12,192 nt of DNA, from assembly GCA_002494165.1 (NCBI GenBank), contig DLBH01000041.1, forward strand, positions 13,338-25,529, read 5' to 3'. Shown piece by piece: positions 1-7,477 of the stretch; position 1 is the first letter of the stretch, and every line of letters starts with the position of its first letter. The position numbers and the translations under genes were made by a program. This stretch comes from Lachnospiraceae bacterium UBA7026 (lineage in GTDB: Bacteria > Bacillota > Clostridia > Lachnospirales > Lachnospiraceae). The notes under the pieces are model-generated. The model saw nothing but the letters and a program-made list of their open reading frames with translations. It was not told where the DNA came from and made no database searches.

Positions 1-9
1 TAAGATCCT

Positions 10-130
10 GCCTAACCTAGTGCTATGGAGCAAGTATAATCCGGCCTAACCTGGTGCTGTATAGCAGGCAGGAGCCGGATTGCCATAGTGCTTTAGAGCA
101 GGAATGAGCCGGGCCGCCATAGTGCTGAAA
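10..130 (+). repeat. Degenerate ~36-bp tandem repeats with small hairpins
   Basis: Four units begin with GCC at about 10, 44, 82 and 116 (spacings 34, 38 and 34); the last is partial. Units share GCC, then (CTA/ATA)GTGCT, then AGCA(A/G)G, and most end in GCCGG or a close variant. The first three contain TGCT-4 nt-AGCA with different loop bases (ATGG, GTAT, TTAG), so a small stem is kept while its loop varies. No reading frame uses the region convincingly. The array may continue left of the window. Function is unknown. Confidence 0.6.
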
Positions 131-232
131 GATATCCTTAAGAAAAGGGTGGTCTGGGGGGCCTGCTTCATGGTAACATGGATGTAGTCATGTAAGTATT
201 GAATGATCTTTTGGAGAAAGGGGGCTAGTTCC

Positions 233-1213
233 ATGCATTATCGTTGCCAGAATTGCGGAGGCAATGTTCTGTATGATCCCAATAAAAAGAAGATGGTATG
301 TGAAAGCTGCGGCAGTGAGGAGAGTCAGGTGATCATACCCCAGAAGTCCCTTCACGCCTGTGGAAGCTGCGGGGCTGTCATCGAGGCCGGCGACCATACT
401 TTCAGTACCCGGTGTCCCTATTGTCATACCTATCTGATCTTCGAGGACAGGCTGGAGGAGAGGAAGCCTGACCTGGTGCTTCCCTTTGCCCTGTCCAGAC
501 AGAAAGCCGGCGACCTGCTCAAGGCGACCTATAATGATCAGATGTTTCTGCCCAAGGATTTTTGTTCGGTAGCCAGCATCGAGGCCATGGAAGGTATCTA
601 CGTTCCCTTTTTCATGTATGATTTGAAGAGTCATACCTCTTTTGATGGGGAGGGTGATGTGATCCGTACCTGGACAGATGGGAAATATGAATATACGGAG
701 ACTAATATTTACCATGTGAGGAGAGAGTTTGAGATAGACTACAGCAGACTGCCGGTGGATGCTTCCCTTGCCATGGATAATCAGCAGATGGATCTGATGG
801 AACCCTATCAATATGATGATATGAAGGACTTTGATACGGCTTATCTTTCCGGTTTTATCTCCGATACCTATGACGAAGATTCTGAGACTATACTGCCCAG
901 AGCCCGGGAGAAGGCGGAGAATTATTCCGGCCAGTACCTGAGGGATATGACATCGAAATATCAGGTATTAAGGCCCTTTAATGAAGTTACCGACCACCAG
1001 CTGGAGGGAGTTGCTTATGCCTTTCTTCCCGTGTGGAAGTATGTATACCGCTTCGGAGGCCAGAATTATGAGTTTTTCATCAATGGCCAGACCGGCAAGG
1101 TTTCCGGGGAACCTCCGGTGGACTGGAGACGGGGGCTGATTGGTACAGGGGCCCTGGGTCTCTCTGTTTTTTTGCTCCTGCAGTTTTTCTTTTATTTTCT
1201 GGGGGTGTTATAA
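233..1213 (+). CDS. Double zinc-ribbon protein with C-terminal membrane anchor, function unknown
   Basis: The protein has 326 residues counted from the ATG at 233, chosen because AAAGGGGG (217-224) lies 8 nt before it. An in-frame ATG at 203 would add 10 residues and has no clear ribosome binding site. Two Cys4 ribbons stand at the N-terminus: C5/C8 with C23/C26, and C43/C46 with C61/C64. This resembles proteins annotated as TFIIB-type zinc-ribbon-containing. The middle (about 75-300) is acidic, rich in Tyr and Asp, and without a motif I can name; it ends in NGQTGKVSGEPPVDW, seen just before the anchor in related membrane zinc-ribbon proteins. One hydrophobic helix (about 303-325) closes the protein, so the ribbons probably face the cytoplasm. 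Its stop codon touches the next gene's start codon, so the two are almost certainly co-translated. A real DNA-binding role is not implied. Confidence 0.8.
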   Translation: MHYRCQNCGGNVLYDPNKKKMVCESCGSEESQVIIPQKSLHACGSCGAVIEAGDHTFSTRCPYCHTYLIFEDRLEERKPDLVLPFALSRQKAGDLLKATYNDQMFLPKDFCSVASIEAMEGIYVPFFMYDLKSHTSFDGEGDVIRTWTDGKYEYTETNIYHVRREFEIDYSRLPVDASLAMDNQQMDLMEPYQYDDMKDFDTAYLSGFISDTYDEDSETILPRAREKAENYSGQYLRDMTSKYQVLRPFNEVTDHQLEGVAYAFLPVWKYVYRFGGQNYEFFINGQTGKVSGEPPVDWRRGLIGTGALGLSVFLLLQFFFYFLGVL

Positions 1214-2044
1214 ATGGCAGGGAAACAGTGGAAGGTTATTAAAATTTGTCTTGCTGCCGCCGCCGTCTTTTTGCTGCTGGGGCTTTTGTGTGAGCATATA
1301 CTTTGGTCCAAGGTCCTGGTTAATCATACGGACCGGGCTAACACAAGCTGTCAGACAGACCAGAGGGTTTTTGATGACGCGGATAAGCTGACGGATGAAG
1401 AAGAATTGAAGCTGGAGGCAGAGATCGCGGAGGATGAGCAGAAGGCAGGTGCCGATATGGTTCTCCTGATCCTGGATGACCCCTCACTTTCCGGCTATGA
1501 CCTGCTCAGGGATTATGCCCAGCAGGTATATATGGATTATGACTTTGGCTGGAATGAGGCAGGCGGTGATGGCATGATCTACGTGGATAACTGGGCTACC
1601 GGCCAGACCTGGATGGCAGTCAGGGGGTCCTGTGAGGACAAGATCGGTGAGAGGACCCAGCAGTATATCATGAAGCGCTGCAATAAGTATGTCAACAGTA
1701 ATCCCTATAAGGGCTACAGCACTCTGATGCGGCTTTTCACCTTGAAGATGGTCAGCCTGAATCTTTTCCGGCTCAATGTTCCCTGGTGGGTATGTCTGCT
1801 GATTGCCCTGGTGATTATGCTGTCCTTTGGTTTCGTCCAGTATTCCAATCATAAGGCTTCCGACACTACGGATATGGATACCTATGTGCGGGAAGGCGGC
1901 GTGACAGAGATCGACCGGGAGGACATCTTCCTGCGCAAGAATGTGATCCGCACTAAAATCGAAAAAGATGATAAGAGAAACGGAGGAGGCGGCTGGGATA
2001 TCGGCGGCACAGGCGGCTTTGGTGGAAGCGGGGGCAGTCATTAA
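1214..2044 (+). CDS. TPM-domain membrane protein with glycine-rich tail
   Basis: The protein has 276 residues. An N-terminal hydrophobic segment (about 10-31) acts as signal anchor. A TPM-like domain follows (about 52-175), opening with VFDDADKLTDEEE, the usual start of this fold. A second membrane helix lies at about 189-208. The C-terminus (257-275) is almost all Gly and Ser around WDIGG and ends in His, like the Gly-rich tails of YgcG-type TPM proteins. TPM domains (TLP18.3, Psb32, MOLO-1) are linked to phosphatase activity or to assembly and repair of membrane complexes, but the substrate here is unknown. The start codon directly abuts the preceding stop (taaATG), so expression is coupled to the zinc-ribbon gene, and a shared membrane complex is a reasonable inference. 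No terminator follows; the next promoter starts within 5 bp of its stop codon. Confidence 0.8.
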   Translation: MAGKQWKVIKICLAAAAVFLLLGLLCEHILWSKVLVNHTDRANTSCQTDQRVFDDADKLTDEEELKLEAEIAEDEQKAGADMVLLILDDPSLSGYDLLRDYAQQVYMDYDFGWNEAGGDGMIYVDNWATGQTWMAVRGSCEDKIGERTQQYIMKRCNKYVNSNPYKGYSTLMRLFTLKMVSLNLFRLNVPWWVCLLIALVIMLSFGFVQYSNHKASDTTDMDTYVREGGVTEIDREDIFLRKNVIRTKIEKDDKRNGGGGWDIGGTGGFGGSGGSH

Positions 2045-2048
2045 GCTC

Positions 2049-2076
2049 TTGACATTCTAAATCCTTGTGCTAAAAT
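2049..2076 (+). promoter_or_regulatory. Strong sigma-A promoter of the T-box operon
   Basis: TTGACA (2049-2054) is followed by 16 nt and TAAAAT (2071-2076), with TGC just upstream giving an extended -10. Transcription would start near 2083. A second extended -10 (TGTTAAAAT, 2114-2122) lies closer to the T-box and lacks a good -35; it could give a start near 2129, right before stem I. Confidence 0.8.
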
Positions 2077-2127
2077 AATTTTCGTAGCTGATTAAACCAT
2101 GCATATGGAATGATGTTAAAATAGAAG

Positions 2128-2491
2128 CTAACTCAAAGACGAGGAAGATTTCGTTCGGATGCGGCATGACAGAGAGAGGGGCCGGCGGCTGGAAGTCCCT
2201 ATGGCGCAGAGCGGAGTTACCACCTCTGAGAGGTCCTTAATCGGATCCGGCCGACACCGTTATCGTCCTAATGAGCAGATCTGCACAACCGGCAGCCAAA
2301 AGATTATGGCTGCGGCACCCTTCTGGAATCGGCCTTCCCTGGGGAGGTAGGAAGAGATGTCCGGACAGGTATGCAGATAAGCAGGGTGGAACCGCGACAG
2401 GTCCCGGGGAATCCAGGCTCATGCCTGATTCTCTATAAAGGAAGTATCGTCCCTGCTCCGTAATATTTATTATGGAGCAGGGTTTTAATTT
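2128..2491 (+). ncRNA. T-box riboswitch, probably tRNA-Thr responsive
   Basis: The T-box sequence AGGGTGGAACCGCG is at 2383-2396. The 5' element AAAGACGAGGAAGA starts near 2135; GACGA (2138-2142) can pair with TCGTC (2263-2267) to close stem I. A further hairpin pairs GCAGCCA (2292-2298) with TGGCTGC (2307-2313). In the antiterminator GCAGGG at the T-box would pair with CCCTGC at 2451-2456, the left arm of the terminator, which is the standard switch. Two Thr ACC codons lie in TTACCACC (2217-2224), a plausible specifier. The bulge reads TGGA, expected for a tRNA whose discriminator base is U. That fits Thr, Gly or Cys and argues against Tyr, Leu or Pro. Thr is inferred from this plus thrS downstream; stem I was not fully folded. 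Confidence 0.93.
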
Positions 2492-2494
2492 TTT
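2451..2494 (+). terminator. T-box regulated intrinsic terminator
   Basis: CCCTGCTCC (2451-2459) pairs perfectly with GGAGCAGGG (2474-2482), extended by an A/T-rich inner stem, and is followed by TTTTAATTTTTT. It overlaps the antiterminator arm, so uncharged tRNA would allow read-through. Confidence 0.92.
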
Positions 2495-2547
2495 GTGGGG
2501 AAGTTCTTGTATTTTCAGGGCAAGGCCGGATTAAGAGAAAGAAGATT

Positions 2548-4851
2548 ATGAAGCAAATGATGAAAGACACAGGTAAAAAAAGACGGGTGAAGGCCGGGGA
2601 GTTCTTCCAGGGCAAGGCCGGGAGAAATTTTCTCCTGGTTATGGAGGCCCTGTTGGCGGCGGCCTTTCTCTATAAGACAGACCTCTGGTATGACCCTTAT
2701 GCCGAGACCTTTATGAAGAGGTTTTATGCCGATTCCCTGACCATCTGCGGCGGCCTCTGGGTCCTCTTGGTTGTGCTGACCATAAAGAAGGTGAACCTGT
2801 CAGACAAGACCAACAGGATACTGACCTGGATTACAGGCCTGACCATACCGGCCGTGGCCTTCCTCTGGCTGGAGTTCTATAACGATATGCAGTTCTGGGT
2901 TCCGGTCTTCCAGATTGACCCCCAGTATCTGATTCTGGATCTTTTGATCTACTACGCGATTTTTATGGTTCTCCTCCTGCTTTGCAACAGTGTCAGGGGA
3001 GCCAGCGTGGCCATGATTGTGGCAACTACAGTGTTCGGTATCGTGAATTATGAACTGACCGTTTTCCGTAGCATGTCCTTTATCGCGTCAGACATTTTCT
3101 CTTTTCTGACAGCAGTTTCGGTGGCCAATACCTACACCCCTGAGATCGATGTGGACACGGCTGAGTTTTTCATGATGGCCCTGGTGATCCTGGCCCTGCT
3201 CTTTAAGCTTAGGAAGATCAGGCTGTTCCGCTGGAGAGGTCGGCTGGCCTACCTGGCCCTGGTCTCGGTCATGTCCCTGGCTTTTGTCCAGGTTTACGTG
3301 TACAGCGACTATCTGGAGAATATCGGCGTGGACTTCCGGGTCTACCGGCCCCAGAACAAATACCGCTATTACGGGACCCTGCTCACTACTATGAGAACCT
3401 TTGGCTACCTCCATGTGGCAGAGCCGGAAGGCTATTCCTTAGAGGCGGTAAAGAAGATTACCGGGAATTATGATTCCTTGTCGCTGACAAAAGAGGAACT
3501 GGAGAGCAGGTCCGATGTACGGGCGGCAGAGATACCGGAGGCCTTGCAGGAGCAGAATCAAGAGAAGGACCAGAATGGTTTACAGAGTAAGCAGGCCCTG
3601 CGGGACCAGATTCAGCAAAAGGACCAGAATGGCCAGGAGAATCAGCAAACCCAGCAGGAGAAGAAGGACAGCCAGGAGCAGCTTTCTTCCCAGAACGGCA
3701 GCAGGAAGCCCAATGTGATTGTGGTCATGAATGAATCCTTTGCAGACCTCAGTGTTCTTGGCCCCATGGAGGTTACAGAAGACTACATGCCTTTCTTCCG
3801 GTCCCTGACGGAGAACACCATCAAGGGCTACACCTATTCCTCTGTGTTTGGAGGTAATACGGCGAATTCGGAATTTGAGTTTCTCACGGGTAATACCATG
3901 GGCTTTCTCCCGGATAATTCGGTGCCCTACCAGCTGTTTCTCCGGTCGAAAACGGCCGGCCTGACCTATGACCTGAAGAATCAGGGCTACGGCCCCTGCC
4001 TGGCCCTCCATCCTTATTTCAATACGGGCTACAGCCGCTATAAGGTTTATCCCCTCCTGGGATTTGACCGCTTCTATACATCAGATGACTTCACAATCTT
4101 TACGGATACGGTGAATTACCATATTACCGATGAGGAGAACTATAAGAAGATCATCAGGCTCTATGAACAGAATCAGAGCTCGGGCAAGCCTTTTTATATG
4201 TTTAATGTGACCATGCAGAATCATGGCAGTTACACTGGTGACCTGTCGGAGACCGGGGACCGGGTGAAACTGCAGGGGAGTATGCATTTCTTTTATAAGA
4301 CGACGGAATACCTCAATATGATCCGCATGTCCGATGATGCCCTCCGGGACCTGATCGCCTATTTCCAGGGAGTGGAGGAGCCGACAGTGATCGTTTTCTT
4401 CGGAGACCACCAGCCGGACCTGGATGAGAGCACCTATAAGGTCATCATGGGCGATGGAAAAGGTGTGGACGAGCTGGAGGGAGAGGAGTTGGAGAAACTC
4501 TACAAAGTGCCCTTTATGATCTGGGCCAACTATGATATCGAGGAGCAGACTGTGGAGAGGACCTCTAATAATTATCTGCCTACTTACCTGGCCGACGTGG
4601 CAGGCCTGGAAAAGACAGGCTATCTCAGATACCTCAGTGACCTGAGGGAAAAGATCCCCTGTATCAATGCCATCGGCTACTGGGGAGACGACGGGAAGTT
4701 CTATGAACTGGATGATAAGACTTCTCCCTACTATGACCTGATCCACGGTTATAACCTGCTGGAATATAATAATATATTTGGCAAGGAAGAGCAGGTATCC
4801 ACTTTCTTCTATCTGCCAGACCGGACCAAGTCTGATGCGGCAGACCCCTGA
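2548..4851 (+). CDS. LtaS-type membrane phosphoglycerol transferase / sulfatase-family protein
   Basis: The protein has 767 residues. Five or so membrane helices span about 28-255. A hydrophilic Gln/Lys/Asn-rich linker (about 333-385) leads to an extracellular alkaline-phosphatase-superfamily domain. Visible site residues are E396 in MNESF, the likely catalytic Thr438 in GGNTANSE, H488 in ALHPY, H559 in QNHGSY, and D620/H621 in FFGDHQ, matching the metal and nucleophile positions of lipoteichoic acid synthases. Such enzymes transfer phosphoglycerol from phosphatidylglycerol to an extracellular acceptor; the product may be lipoteichoic acid or decoration of another glycopolymer. At 767 residues it is longer than LtaS (about 650), mainly through the linker and C-terminus. 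The start is uncertain: ATGs at 2548, 2557 and 2560 all follow a weak purine-rich site. It is the first gene after the T-box, with thrS next on the same strand. Confidence 0.85.
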   Translation: MKQMMKDTGKKRRVKAGEFFQGKAGRNFLLVMEALLAAAFLYKTDLWYDPYAETFMKRFYADSLTICGGLWVLLVVLTIKKVNLSDKTNRILTWITGLTIPAVAFLWLEFYNDMQFWVPVFQIDPQYLILDLLIYYAIFMVLLLLCNSVRGASVAMIVATTVFGIVNYELTVFRSMSFIASDIFSFLTAVSVANTYTPEIDVDTAEFFMMALVILALLFKLRKIRLFRWRGRLAYLALVSVMSLAFVQVYVYSDYLENIGVDFRVYRPQNKYRYYGTLLTTMRTFGYLHVAEPEGYSLEAVKKITGNYDSLSLTKEELESRSDVRAAEIPEALQEQNQEKDQNGLQSKQALRDQIQQKDQNGQENQQTQQEKKDSQEQLSSQNGSRKPNVIVVMNESFADLSVLGPMEVTEDYMPFFRSLTENTIKGYTYSSVFGGNTANSEFEFLTGNTMGFLPDNSVPYQLFLRSKTAGLTYDLKNQGYGPCLALHPYFNTGYSRYKVYPLLGFDRFYTSDDFTIFTDTVNYHITDEENYKKIIRLYEQNQSSGKPFYMFNVTMQNHGSYTGDLSETGDRVKLQGSMHFFYKTTEYLNMIRMSDDALRDLIAYFQGVEEPTVIVFFGDHQPDLDESTYKVIMGDGKGVDELEGEELEKLYKVPFMIWANYDIEEQTVERTSNNYLPTYLADVAGLEKTGYLRYLSDLREKIPCINAIGYWGDDGKFYELDDKTSPYYDLIHGYNLLEYNNIFGKEEQVSTFFYLPDRTKSDAADP
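3541..3700 (+). repeat. Low-complexity Gln/Lys/Asn linker coding repeats
   Basis: This in-frame stretch of the LtaS-like gene is built from CAG, AAG, GAG, GAC and AAT codons. AAGGACCAGAATGG occurs exactly twice, encoding KDQNG in both copies. It separates the membrane part from the extracellular enzyme domain and looks like a slippage-expanded spacer. Confidence 0.6.
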
Positions 4852-4892
4852 ATGGACAGACCAAAGCCGGTGGATAACAGGCAGAGCAAATA

Positions 4893-4906
4893 ATAAGATA
4901 TCTTAT
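4893..4906. other. 14-bp perfect palindrome
   Basis: ATAAGATATCTTAT lies 41 bp after the LtaS-like stop codon. It could be an operator or a weak RNA hairpin. It has no U-tract and is not a terminator. In DNA this AT-rich it may be chance. Confidence 0.3.
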
Positions 4907-4948
4907 AAATAATAGATCAAAGAGCAAAAGATAAAGCAAAAAACCAAG

Positions 4949-5115
4949 TAAAAAACAGACTAAAACATTAAGTAAAAGATTAAGTTAAACACAAACTAAA
5001 AGACAAAGCAAGACATAGACTAAAGGACAAAGCAAGACATAGACTAAAAGACTAAGTTAAAGAAAAATAAGACATTAAGTTGAGGACAAAGTAATACACC
5101 AAGCTAAAGACAAAG
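4949..5115 (+). repeat. 12-bp imperfect tandem repeats forming the thrS leader
   Basis: The gap can be cut into 14 consecutive units with approximate consensus TAAAAGACAAAG, at 4949, 4961, 4973, 4985, 4997, 5009, 5021, 5033, 5045, 5057, 5069 (11 nt), 5080, 5092 and 5104. A 23-bp stretch at 5002-5024 recurs exactly at 5026-5048, showing a 24-bp double period. The strand is very rich in A and poor in G+C, so the RNA should be nearly unstructured. The last unit merges into the thrS ribosome binding site AAAGGAG (5112-5118). Stop codons (TAA, TAG) are frequent and no ATG occurs. Neither a terminator nor a clear promoter was seen between 4852 and 5125. Confidence 0.85.
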
Positions 5116-5125
5116 GAGAACAGAG

Positions 5126-7168
5126 ATGATTATTCAGTTAAAAGACGGATCTAAAAAAGAATATGCCCAGCCAATGACGGTCATTGACATCGCCAGAGAT
5201 CTCAGCGAAGGTCTGGCCAGGAATGCCTGTGCCGGTCAGGTGGATGGCAAGACGGTTGACCTGCGGACAGTGATCGACCATGATTGCCAGCTCAACATTT
5301 TCACCTTCAATGATGATGAGGGTAAGCTGGCCTTCCGTCATACCACATCCCATGTGCTGGCCCAGGCATTGAAAAGACTCTACCCGGAGGCCAAGCTGGC
5401 CATCGGACCGGCCATCGAGGATGGATATTACTATGATTTTGACATGAAGTCCCTGACCAGGGAGGACCTGGACGCCATCGAAAAAGAGATGAAGAAGGTC
5501 ATAAAGGAGAATCCGCCCATCGAGCGCTTTGAGCTGCCCCAGGAGGAGGCCATCCGTTTTATGGAGGAGAGGGAGGAGCCTTACAAGGTGGAGCTGATTC
5601 AGGATCTTCCGGAGGATGCAGTAATCAGTTTTTATAAGCAGGGAGATTTCACAGACCTGTGTGCAGGACCTCATCTGATGAGCTTAAAGCCTATTAAGGC
5701 ATTTAAGCTGACTTCCTCCTCTGGTGCCTACTGGAGAGGAAATGAGAAGAATAAGATGCTCACCCGAATCTATGGAACTTCTTATACAAAGAAGGCTGAT
5801 CTGGCTGAGAGACTGAAATATCTTGAGGAGATCAAGCTCCGCGACCACAACCGGCTGGGCAGGGAGATGGATATCTTTACAACGGTGGATGTAATCGGTC
5901 AGGGTCTTCCCCTCTTTATGCCCAACGGAACCAAGATGATCCAGAAGCTGCAGCGCTGGATCGAGGACCTGGAGGATTATGAGTGGGGTTATGTAAGAAC
6001 CAGAACACCTCTTATGGCCAAGTCCACCCTCTATAAGATTTCCGACCACTGGTACCATTATAAAGATGGTATGTTTGTCTTCGGCTATGAGAATAAGGCA
6101 GACCTTGAGAATGCGGCAGAGGCAGACCGGGAGATCCACGGTGTGCAGGACCTCAACCTGATCGAGCATGACGCGGACGCGGACGCCTATGCCCTCCGGC
6201 CCATGACCTGTCCTTTCCAGTACTATGTATATAAGGCACGCCAGAAGAGCTATCGTGACCTGCCCTACCGTATGGGTGAGACGTCCACCCTTTTCAGGAA
6301 TGAGGACTCCGGCGAGATGCATGGTCTGACCCGTGTCCGCCAGTTCACTATTTCTGAGGGTCATCTGGTATGCACACCGGAGCAGGTGGACCAGGAATTT
6401 AAAAACTGTGTCAGCCTGGCTAAGTACTGTCTGACTACCCTGGGCCTTCAGGATGATGTGACTTACCGTATGTCCAAGTGGGATCCGGAGGATTCTGGAA
6501 AATACCTGGGCACTGCCGAAGAGTGGGAAAAGGTAGAGGATGCCATGAGAAAGATCTTAGACGAGATCGGCCTCGACTATGTGGAGGCAACCGGTGAGGC
6601 AGCCTTCTACGGACCCAAACTGGATATCCAGGCCAAGAATGTCTATGGCAAAGAGGATACCATGATCACGATTCAGCTGGATATGTTCCTGTCTGAGCGT
6701 TATGATATGTATTATATCGACCAGAATGGCGAGAAGAAGCGTCCTTACATCATCCACAGGACTTCTCTGGGATGCTATGAGAGAACCCTGGCATGGCTCA
6801 TCGAGAAATACGCCGGCAAGTTCCCGACCTGGCTCTGTCCGGAGCAGGTTCGTGTTCTTCCCATTTCTGAGAAATATATCGATTACGCCCAGGAAGTATT
6901 TAAAGAGCTTCGCAGAAATGGTGTGGATGTCAAGGTGGACAGCAGGTCTGAGAAGATCGGTTATAAGATCCGCGAGGCCCGCATGGACAAGATTCCTTAC
7001 ATGCTGATTGTCGGTGCCAAGGAGCAGGAGGATGGTATGGTATCCGTCCGCAGCCGTTTCGCCGGTGATGAAGGCCAGAAGCCTCTGGCTCAGTTCGTCA
7101 GTGAGATCTGCGAGGAGATCAGGACCAAGGAGATCCGTCAGGAGCTGCCCCAGGACGAAAAGAAATAA
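5126..7168 (+). CDS. thrS: Threonyl-tRNA synthetase
   Basis: This 680-residue cytoplasmic enzyme charges tRNA-Thr. The order is complete: TGS domain (1-61); editing domain with H72-xxx-H76 and C179-xxx-H183, which clears Ser-tRNA-Thr; class II catalytic core (about 245-540); anticodon-binding domain (about 570-670). The three expected zinc ligands are present as C362 (MTCP), H413 (SEGH) and H544 (IIHR). The core differs from the usual bacterial text, with CPFQYYVYK, GETSTLFRNEDSGEMHGL and FTISEGH where E. coli has CPGH, AEFGSCHRNEPSG and FTQDDAH, so it seems to belong to a divergent ThrRS branch. AAAGGAG lies 7 nt before the ATG. It is probably governed by the upstream T-box through read-through of the LtaS-like gene. 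The last eight codons lie in a 40-bp duplicated unit. Confidence 0.97.
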   Translation: MIIQLKDGSKKEYAQPMTVIDIARDLSEGLARNACAGQVDGKTVDLRTVIDHDCQLNIFTFNDDEGKLAFRHTTSHVLAQALKRLYPEAKLAIGPAIEDGYYYDFDMKSLTREDLDAIEKEMKKVIKENPPIERFELPQEEAIRFMEEREEPYKVELIQDLPEDAVISFYKQGDFTDLCAGPHLMSLKPIKAFKLTSSSGAYWRGNEKNKMLTRIYGTSYTKKADLAERLKYLEEIKLRDHNRLGREMDIFTTVDVIGQGLPLFMPNGTKMIQKLQRWIEDLEDYEWGYVRTRTPLMAKSTLYKISDHWYHYKDGMFVFGYENKADLENAAEADREIHGVQDLNLIEHDADADAYALRPMTCPFQYYVYKARQKSYRDLPYRMGETSTLFRNEDSGEMHGLTRVRQFTISEGHLVCTPEQVDQEFKNCVSLAKYCLTTLGLQDDVTYRMSKWDPEDSGKYLGTAEEWEKVEDAMRKILDEIGLDYVEATGEAAFYGPKLDIQAKNVYGKEDTMITIQLDMFLSERYDMYYIDQNGEKKRPYIIHRTSLGCYERTLAWLIEKYAGKFPTWLCPEQVRVLPISEKYIDYAQEVFKELRRNGVDVKVDSRSEKIGYKIREARMDKIPYMLIVGAKEQEDGMVSVRSRFAGDEGQKPLAQFVSEICEEIRTKEIRQELPQDEKK

Positions 7169-7290
7169 GAGGGTTAGCCGGGAAGTGTCTCTGGAAGAAA
7201 AGAAAAAAGAAGATTACTTCGGAACCTTCCCAGGAAGAAAAGAAATAAAAAGATCAGCCGGGAACTGCCCGGAAAGAAATAAGAAGGTCA
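7141..7290 (+). repeat. 40-bp tandem duplication of the thrS 3' end
   Basis: Units start at 7141, 7181, 7221 and 7261, an exact 40-bp period. Unit 1 encodes the last eight ThrRS residues (ELPQDEKK) plus the TAA stop. Unit 3 matches unit 1 at 31 of 40 positions by my count and keeps the TAA at the equivalent place (7246-7248). Unit 2 is more diverged. Unit 4 is shortened and runs into the terminator stem. This indicates old tandem duplication or slippage rather than coding sequence. Confidence 0.8.
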
Positions 7291-7291
7291 G

Positions 7292-7335
7292 GACAGGGCC
7301 CCATTTCCTGTAAGAAATGGCGGCCTTGTCTTTTT
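7292..7335 (+). terminator. Intrinsic terminator of thrS
   Basis: GACAGGGCC (7292-7300) and CCATTTC (7301-7307) pair with GAAATGG (7314-7320) and GGCCTTGTC (7322-7330), leaving one bulged C and a 6-nt loop, followed by TTTTT. This is a long, stable stem and probably the end of the T-box operon. Confidence 0.92.
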
Positions 7336-7422
7336 GTGAAAATTTTTTGTGGAATTACCGTTAAAAGTGCCAAGGAATACCACGAAAAGTCCAATTTTTT
7401 CATAGAAGATTGAAAATGCATA

Positions 7423-7431
7423 TGCTATAAT
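7423..7431 (+). promoter_or_regulatory. Extended -10 promoter for the shell-protein gene
   Basis: TGCTATAAT is a perfect extended -10. At the -35 distance only TAGAAG (7403-7408) is found, so it probably relies on the TGn element. TTGAAA at 7410 is too close to serve as -35. A start near 7438 would give a leader of about 150 nt. Confidence 0.75.
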
Positions 7432-7477
7432 ACTGATGAATGATTATATTCTCATGTAATATGTATAATTATCGACA

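Noticed and set aside
1..3. TAA as the stop codon of a gene lying upstream
   Set aside because: Nothing before it is visible, so it cannot be supported.
188..811. 207-codon open frame on the - strand
   Set aside because: It is antisense to the zinc-ribbon gene, which has paired Cys motifs and a good ribosome binding site.
2159..2350. 63-codon frame inside the T-box leader
   Set aside because: The sequence is accounted for by T-box RNA structure, and there is no ribosome binding site.
4081..4746. 221-codon open frame on the - strand
   Set aside because: It lies wholly inside the LtaS-like gene, whose catalytic motifs are clear, and its translation resembles no protein I know; it is an antisense shadow.
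7008..7313. 101-codon frame covering the thrS end and the 40-bp repeats
   Set aside because: It is the off-frame of thrS continuing into the repeats; the translation is low-complexity Arg/Lys/Ser and has no start support.
7410..7431. TTGAAA as -35 for the shell-protein promoter
   Set aside because: The spacer to TATAAT is only 10 nt; the extended -10 is the better explanation.
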